Part shown: positions 60,360 to 64,000 of the stretch, one piece after another
Position numbering within the stretch: the first letter of the stretch is position 1
Layout of the letters: every line of letters starts with the position of its first letter
NCBI RefSeq assembly: GCF_000381025.1
Contig: NZ_KB905820.1
Span: 288,623 to 352,622 of the forward strand
DNA from: Streptomyces sulphureus DSM 40104
GTDB taxonomy: Bacteria; Actinomycetota; Actinomycetes; Streptomycetales; Streptomycetaceae
Length of the DNA stretch: 64,000 bases
Direction of reading: 5' to 3'
Translations under genes and position numbers: made by a program
The notes under the pieces: generated by a model
What the model was told of the DNA's origin: nothing
Database searches by the model: none
Seen by the model: only the letters and a program-made list of their open reading frames with translations

Positions 60360-60998
60360 CGGTACTCCTTCCTTCTGACGCCACCAACGCTAGGCAGCGG
60401 CTCCCTCCCGGCACCCGACATTCCGTGCCCGCGTCGATCGGGTCGCACCGCCCCTCCGACGTCCGGCAACAGGCGGCGCCCTGCGCAACCCGTACTCGGC
60501 GTCCTCCTGGCCGTCGGCGTTGGCGCTCGGGGTGTGCGGTCGCCGTGCGGGCCGGCGGAAGCGGACGAAGCGGCACTCGGCGTCGGTACGGCCGAGGCGG
60601 TCAACGACGCGCGAAAGAGCGGCACATGACCGTAGTCCGGTCCCTGATGCGGGCGTTGGCCGGTGGCGGCCCGGTGCGATCACGCGAGCAGAGAAGCGTC
60701 AGCGTCCTGGACACAGGGGCTCGTCCCGCGACCCGGGTCTGCGTCTCGCGTTACCCATCGAGCCGCCTTCCGCACTGGACCCAGCGGCCGCGGAACGGCG
60801 CCGTCCACACCCGGTCGCTGATCGTCGCCATGCGCCGAAGCAGCTCGGCGATTTCGACAGCGGTTCGGCCACCGCGCACGACGAAGGGGAGTTGCTGCGG
60901 GACAGGGGGACGGCGCGACGACGGCGCAGGGAGACGCACACCGCCGCGCACCGCTCCGGCCTGCACGACCGAACCCGCCGTTCAGGACAGGCGGTTCC
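60360..60998. other. Gene-poor region
   Basis: About 640 bases between the AraC-type regulator and the methyltransferase. Open frames on both strands (for example minus 60751-60966, ending 'MATISDRVWTAPFRGRWVQC') could be a remnant, but I cannot match them to a family. I see no terminator or repeat of note. Confidence 0.4.
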
Positions 60999-61781
60999 TC
61001 ACCGGCTTCCCCCCGGCTTGCGGGCGACGCCGGCGTAGAAGCTGATCGCCTCGTCGGGGAGCGTCGGCTTCTTGTCCGGGCGCCAGCGGTGGCCGACGAC
61101 GAGGCCGGGGTCGAGGAGGTCGAGGCCGTCGAAGAAGGTGGCGACCTCTGCTCGTGTGCGGGGTGCCACGGTGATGCCGTGGTTGCCGTAGGTGGAGCGG
61201 ACCGCCTCGGCGCCGCCGACCGTGTCGAAGTCGGCGGTGGTGTGGGAGAGGACGAGGAAGCTGCCGGGGGCGAGCGGGTCGAGGAGACGGCGGACCATCT
61301 CGTACGGCTCGTCCTCGTCGGACATGAAGTGCATCAGCGCCACGAGGCTCAGCGCGACGGGGCGGGTCAGGTCGAGGGTGTCGGTGACGTGGGGGTCGGC
61401 GAGGAGGTCGTGGGTGCGAACGTCGGCCTCCAGGTAGGTGGTTCCGCCCTCGGGGGTGCCGCGCATCAGCGCGTCCGCGTACTCGATGACGAGCGGATCG
61501 TTGTCGACATAGACGACGCGGGCTTCGGGTGCCTCGGCCTGGGCGACCTGGTGGAGGTTGGGCGCGGTCGGGATGCCCGTCCCGATGTCGAGGAACTGGC
61601 GCACTCCCTGCTCGCGGGCGAGCGTGCGCGTCGCCCGATGCATGAACGAGCGGTTGGCCCTGGCTCCCGTCCGTATGTGGGGGAACTCGGCAAGGAGACG
61701 CTCTGCCAGGAGGCGATCGGCTTCGAACCAGTCCTTCCCGCCGAGGTAGTAGTCGTACATACGGGCGGAGTGGGCAGTCAT
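60999..61781 (-). CDS. SAM-dependent methyltransferase (Methyltransf_19/DUF574 family)
   Basis: A 260-residue methyltransferase-fold protein of the actinobacterial Methyltransf_19 family. 'ARMYDYYLGGKDWFEADRLLAE' at the N terminus (the family's 'R-Y-DY-LGGKDNF-AD' hallmark), 'QFLDIGTGIPTAPNLHQVAQ' (SAM motif I), 'VVYVDNDPLVIEYADAL' and 'SLVALMHFMSDEDEPYEMV' (in pieces). ATG 61781 has aagga 8 bases upstream. Members are common and mostly of unknown substrate. It is divergent from the thioesterase gene and could be outside the presumed cluster at the right edge. Confidence 0.92.
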   Translation of the reverse strand: MTAHSARMYDYYLGGKDWFEADRLLAERLLAEFPHIRTGARANRSFMHRATRTLAREQGVRQFLDIGTGIPTAPNLHQVAQAEAPEARVVYVDNDPLVIEYADALMRGTPEGGTTYLEADVRTHDLLADPHVTDTLDLTRPVALSLVALMHFMSDEDEPYEMVRRLLDPLAPGSFLVLSHTTADFDTVGGAEAVRSTYGNHGITVAPRTRAEVATFFDGLDLLDPGLVVGHRWRPDKKPTLPDEAISFYAGVARKPGGSR

Positions 61782-62142
61782 CAGTGATCCTTTTCCGGCG
61801 CTTCGGATGGCGTTCGAGAGGGGACGGGGTGGAGCAGCCTGCCAGGCTGACAGACGAACTCGCTTTGTGGAGCGGCCTGTTCGACATCGCCACGTGCGCC
61901 GCATATGCGGGCACGGCAAGGAACTGGTCGTGCATCCGCCAGGCCAGGTCCGCCGGCCACTACGCGCGGGAGTCCCACGGTGGTCGCGGCCCCGATCCGG
62001 TGCGCTCCGTTTCGTCGTACGGGCCCGCCGAACCGACGAGGGAGGTGCGCCCACAGGACGAGCGACGTCATGAGTTGTGCGGTTGTTGGGGCGTCCCGTG
62101 GGCGCTGTGATGGCCGCCCCGCTCATTTTGGAGGTACGTCGC
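61782..62142. other. Divergent intergenic region before thioesterase
   Basis: 360 bases between the divergent methyltransferase and thioesterase genes. It holds a small inverted repeat CAGCCT-GCC-AGGCTG (61835-61849). No gene is supported. Confidence 0.4.
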
Positions 62143-62904
62143 ATGTCGACCGAGCCGAAACCGGTGTTGCATGCATTCCCCTCGCACGGTGCGTCACAAC
62201 TGCGCATGGTGTGCTTCCCGAACGCGGCAGGCGGTATCGCGCAGTTCCACCGGTGGGCGTCCCGGCTGCCCGGGGTCGCGGTGCACGCCGTCGAACTCCC
62301 CGGCCACGGCGGCAAGCTCGGCACCCCGCCGCTGCGCGACATGAACTCGGTGCTCGCCGCCGTCACTCCGGAGATCGCGGAGCTCGGTCCTGAGCCGATC
62401 GTGCTCTGGGGACACAGCATGGGGGCGACGGTCGCGCACGCGGTCGCTCGCAACCTGGGCGAGAAGTACGAGATCACTCCGCACGCGCTCCTGCTCGCGG
62501 GACGGGACGCGCCGTGGTCCTCGGACTTTCTGCCGCTGTTCCACACGATGAATGACGCGGACCTCTGGCATTCCATGGTCGGCTTCGGTGGCACCCCGCC
62601 GGAGATCGCGGACCATGCCGACCTGCTTGACCTGTTCCTGCCCGTGCTGCGGGCCGACCTCACGGTGGTGGAGGCGTACCGGACATCGGCGGAACCCCGA
62701 CTGCACTGTCCTGTCCACGTCTTCACCGGCCGGGGCGATGCTCTCGTCTCGTCGCACGGCCTGGCCGCGTGGGCGGAGGGCACCACCGAGGAGACCCGGG
62801 TGCACGAGTTCCCGGGGGGCCACTTCTTCGTCCACGAGGACGACGGAGCCCCGGTGCTGCGGGTGGTGCGGGACCTGCTCCTGTTTCCCGAAACCGCCCA
62901 ATGA
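62143..62904 (+). CDS. Type II thioesterase
   Basis: A 253-residue alpha/beta hydrolase of the type II thioesterase group that proofreads PKS and NRPS assembly lines by freeing stalled acyl chains. 'MVCFPNAAGGIAQFHRWASRLP' (family N-terminal motif), 'VHAVELPGHGGKLGTPP', nucleophile Ser92 in 'LWGHSMGATVAH', 'VFTGRGDALVSSHGL' (acid) and 'FPGGHFFVHED' (His) are all intact. ATG 62143 has ggagg 8 bases upstream. It is followed by a crotonyl-CoA carboxylase/reductase gene, which supplies ethylmalonyl-CoA-type extenders, so a polyketide-type gene cluster probably continues beyond the window. Confidence 0.93.
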   Translation: MSTEPKPVLHAFPSHGASQLRMVCFPNAAGGIAQFHRWASRLPGVAVHAVELPGHGGKLGTPPLRDMNSVLAAVTPEIAELGPEPIVLWGHSMGATVAHAVARNLGEKYEITPHALLLAGRDAPWSSDFLPLFHTMNDADLWHSMVGFGGTPPEIADHADLLDLFLPVLRADLTVVEAYRTSAEPRLHCPVHVFTGRGDALVSSHGLAAWAEGTTEETRVHEFPGGHFFVHEDDGAPVLRVVRDLLLFPETAQ

Positions 62905-63067
62905 CACCGGCAATCGCTCCAGACTGTTCCGACACGGTGGCGGTGCGGCGCACACGTCGTGTCGTCCGTCCCGGGGGCCGCTCCAGAGCCCGCCCTCGGG
63001 AACCGAGGCACGTCCCTCTCGCCGTCGTCACCGCGCCTTCGCACGCACACTCACAAAGGGACACCAC

Positions 63068-64000
63068 ATGCGGGAAATCGTCAGCACCATCCTCTCGGGG
63101 AACGCCAAGCCCGGGGATTACGCCGCCCTGCCGCTCCCGGAGTCCTATCGTGCGGTGACCGTCCACAAGGATGACGCGGGCATGTTCGAGGGTTTGGATT
63201 CTTGGGACAAGGACCCGCGTAAGTCGCTTCACTTGGACGAGGTGGCGGTGCCTGAACTCGGCCCTGGTGAGGCGCTGGTGGCCGTGATGGCCTCTTCGGT
63301 CAACTACAACTCCGTGTGGACGTCCCTGTTCGAACCCCTGCCGACCTTCGGGTTCCTCGAGCGGTACGGACGTCTCTCCCCCCTGGCCAAACGCCACGAC
63401 CTCCCCTACCACGTCATCGGCTCCGACCTGGCGGGCGTCGTGCTACGCACCGGCGCCGGCGTCAACTCCTGGAAGCCCGGCGACGAAGTCGTCGCACACT
63501 GCCTCTCGGTGGAGTTGGAGAGCGCGGACGGACACAACGACACGATGCTCGACCCCGAACAGCGCATCTGGGGCTTCGAGACCAACTTCGGCGGCCTCGC
63601 CGAGATCGCCCTGGTCAAGTCCAACCAACTCATGCCCAAACCCCACCACCTCACCTGGGAAGAAGCCGCCTCACCCGGACTGGTCAACTCCACCGCCTAC
63701 CGCCAACTCGTCTCCCGCAACGGAGCCGACATGAAACAAGGCGACAACGTCCTGATCTGGGGCGCCAGCGGCGGACTCGGCTCCTACGCCACCCAGTACG
63801 CACTCGCCGGCGGCGCCAACCCCATCTGCATCGTCTCCAGCACACAAAAAGCCGACATCTGCCGCCGGATGGGCGCCGAAGCGATCATCGACCGCACCGC
63901 CGAGGACTACCGGTTCTGGAAAGACGCACACAACCAGGACCCCAAAGAATGGAAACGCTTCGGCACACGCATCCGCGAACTCACCGGCGGCGAAGACGTC
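63068..64000 (+). CDS. ccr: Crotonyl-CoA carboxylase/reductase, 5' part
   Basis: The first 311 codons of a medium-chain-dehydrogenase-fold enzyme; the gene runs off the right edge. 'AVMASSVNYNSVWTSLFEP', 'GSDLAGVVLRTGAGVNSWKPGDEVVAHC', 'WGFETNFGGLAEIALVKSNQLMPKP' and 'LIWGASGGLGSYATQYALAGGA' (in pieces) are diagnostic for Ccr, which turns crotonyl-CoA and CO2 with NADPH into ethylmalonyl-CoA, a polyketide extender unit or part of C2 assimilation. It lies 160 bases after the type II thioesterase. Codon use changes inside the gene near base 63360: before, G- and T-ending codons are mixed in (ggt, gat, gcg, gtg), after it, C- and A-ending codons dominate (ccc, aaa, caa, gaa), suggesting a mosaic origin. 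Confidence 0.95.
   Translation, partial: MREIVSTILSGNAKPGDYAALPLPESYRAVTVHKDDAGMFEGLDSWDKDPRKSLHLDEVAVPELGPGEALVAVMASSVNYNSVWTSLFEPLPTFGFLERYGRLSPLAKRHDLPYHVIGSDLAGVVLRTGAGVNSWKPGDEVVAHCLSVELESADGHNDTMLDPEQRIWGFETNFGGLAEIALVKSNQLMPKPHHLTWEEAASPGLVNSTAYRQLVSRNGADMKQGDNVLIWGASGGLGSYATQYALAGGANPICIVSSTQKADICRRMGAEAIIDRTAEDYRFWKDAHNQDPKEWKRFGTRIRELTGGEDV

Noticed and set aside
60751..60966. Minus-strand frame ending MATISDRVWTAPFRGRWVQC as a small gene
   Set aside because: It looks partly protein-like but matches no family I know, has no clear ribosome site and may only be a remnant.
1..64000. CRISPR arrays, prophage or insertion sequences
   Set aside because: No regular spaced repeats were seen, and no transposase, integrase or phage structural protein was recognised. 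The Cas4-like nuclease therefore stands without CRISPR context.

Overview
The window is actinobacterial chromosome, most likely Streptomyces. GC is very high (clearly above 70 percent in genes), codons are GC3-biased, GTG starts and GTGA/ATGA overlaps are common, and it carries Streptomyces hallmarks: a ceb/bglC cellobiose locus with CebR operators, a conservon with a cytochrome P450 pair, TPR-type HTH regulators with small partner proteins, and a crotonyl-CoA carboxylase/reductase. It reads as arm or near-arm chromosome: many transporters, regulators, secreted hydrolases and a few gene remnants, with no ribosomal or replication genes and one tRNA.

Layout. 0-5.2 kb: end of an Asp/Glu-racemase-fold gene, an LLM flavin oxidoreductase, a PAS-GGDEF-EAL c-di-GMP enzyme, a secreted M6-type metalloprotease and tRNA-Lys(CTT) sharing a two-way terminator. 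5.3-10.7 kb (minus): a coupled trio of SF1-type helicase, unknown protein and Cas4/RecB-type Fe-S nuclease, entered from a PAP2 phosphatase gene. 10.9-18.2 kb: a histidine phosphatase, an HTH/TPR regulator with a divergent small partner, a spermidine-synthase-like enzyme, a Pro-rich membrane protein and an OmpR-type two-component pair. 19-25.3 kb: bglC-cebG-cebF-cebE with divergent cebR, that is cello-oligosaccharide uptake and cleavage controlled by CebR. 25.4-31.2 kb: an M23 peptidase, a second HTH/TPR regulator module (small partner and flavoprotein), a frameshifted lipase remnant, an acyl-CoA ligase and a ricin-fold secreted protein. 31.3-36.2 kb: a PoxB-type ThDP enzyme, then a TetR regulator divergent from an internally duplicated membrane protein with two tandem operators between them.

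36.7-43.2 kb is a seven-gene, tightly coupled conservon: short CvnA, CvnB with two Roadblock domains, CvnC (DUF742), CvnD GTPase, a CYP157-like P450 lacking ExxR, a second complete P450, and an enoyl-CoA hydratase. 43.3-48.5 kb: a BCCT-transporter remnant, a gamma-glutamyltransferase, an MHS-type transporter and a LacI regulator. 48.5-51.7 kb: a TetR regulator divergent from a redox/siderophore set (PPOX flavoprotein, 2Fe-2S reductase, SIP family). 51.8-59.2 kb looks like a polyhydroxybutyrate or 3-hydroxybutyrate utilisation island: secreted esterase, 3-hydroxybutyrate dehydrogenase, MHS transporter, secreted PHB-depolymerase-family esterase and a GAF-PucR regulator. 59.5-64 kb: an AraC/GyrI-like regulator and a SAM methyltransferase, then a type II thioesterase and a truncated ccr, which look like the edge of a polyketide-type cluster running off the right end.

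The strongest candidates for new biology are the helicase/unknown/Fe-S nuclease operon (5819-9821), the conservon with a double Roadblock protein and an ExxR-less P450, and the duplicated membrane protein with its twin operators. All functions are inferred from sequence motifs and context; no database search was run.
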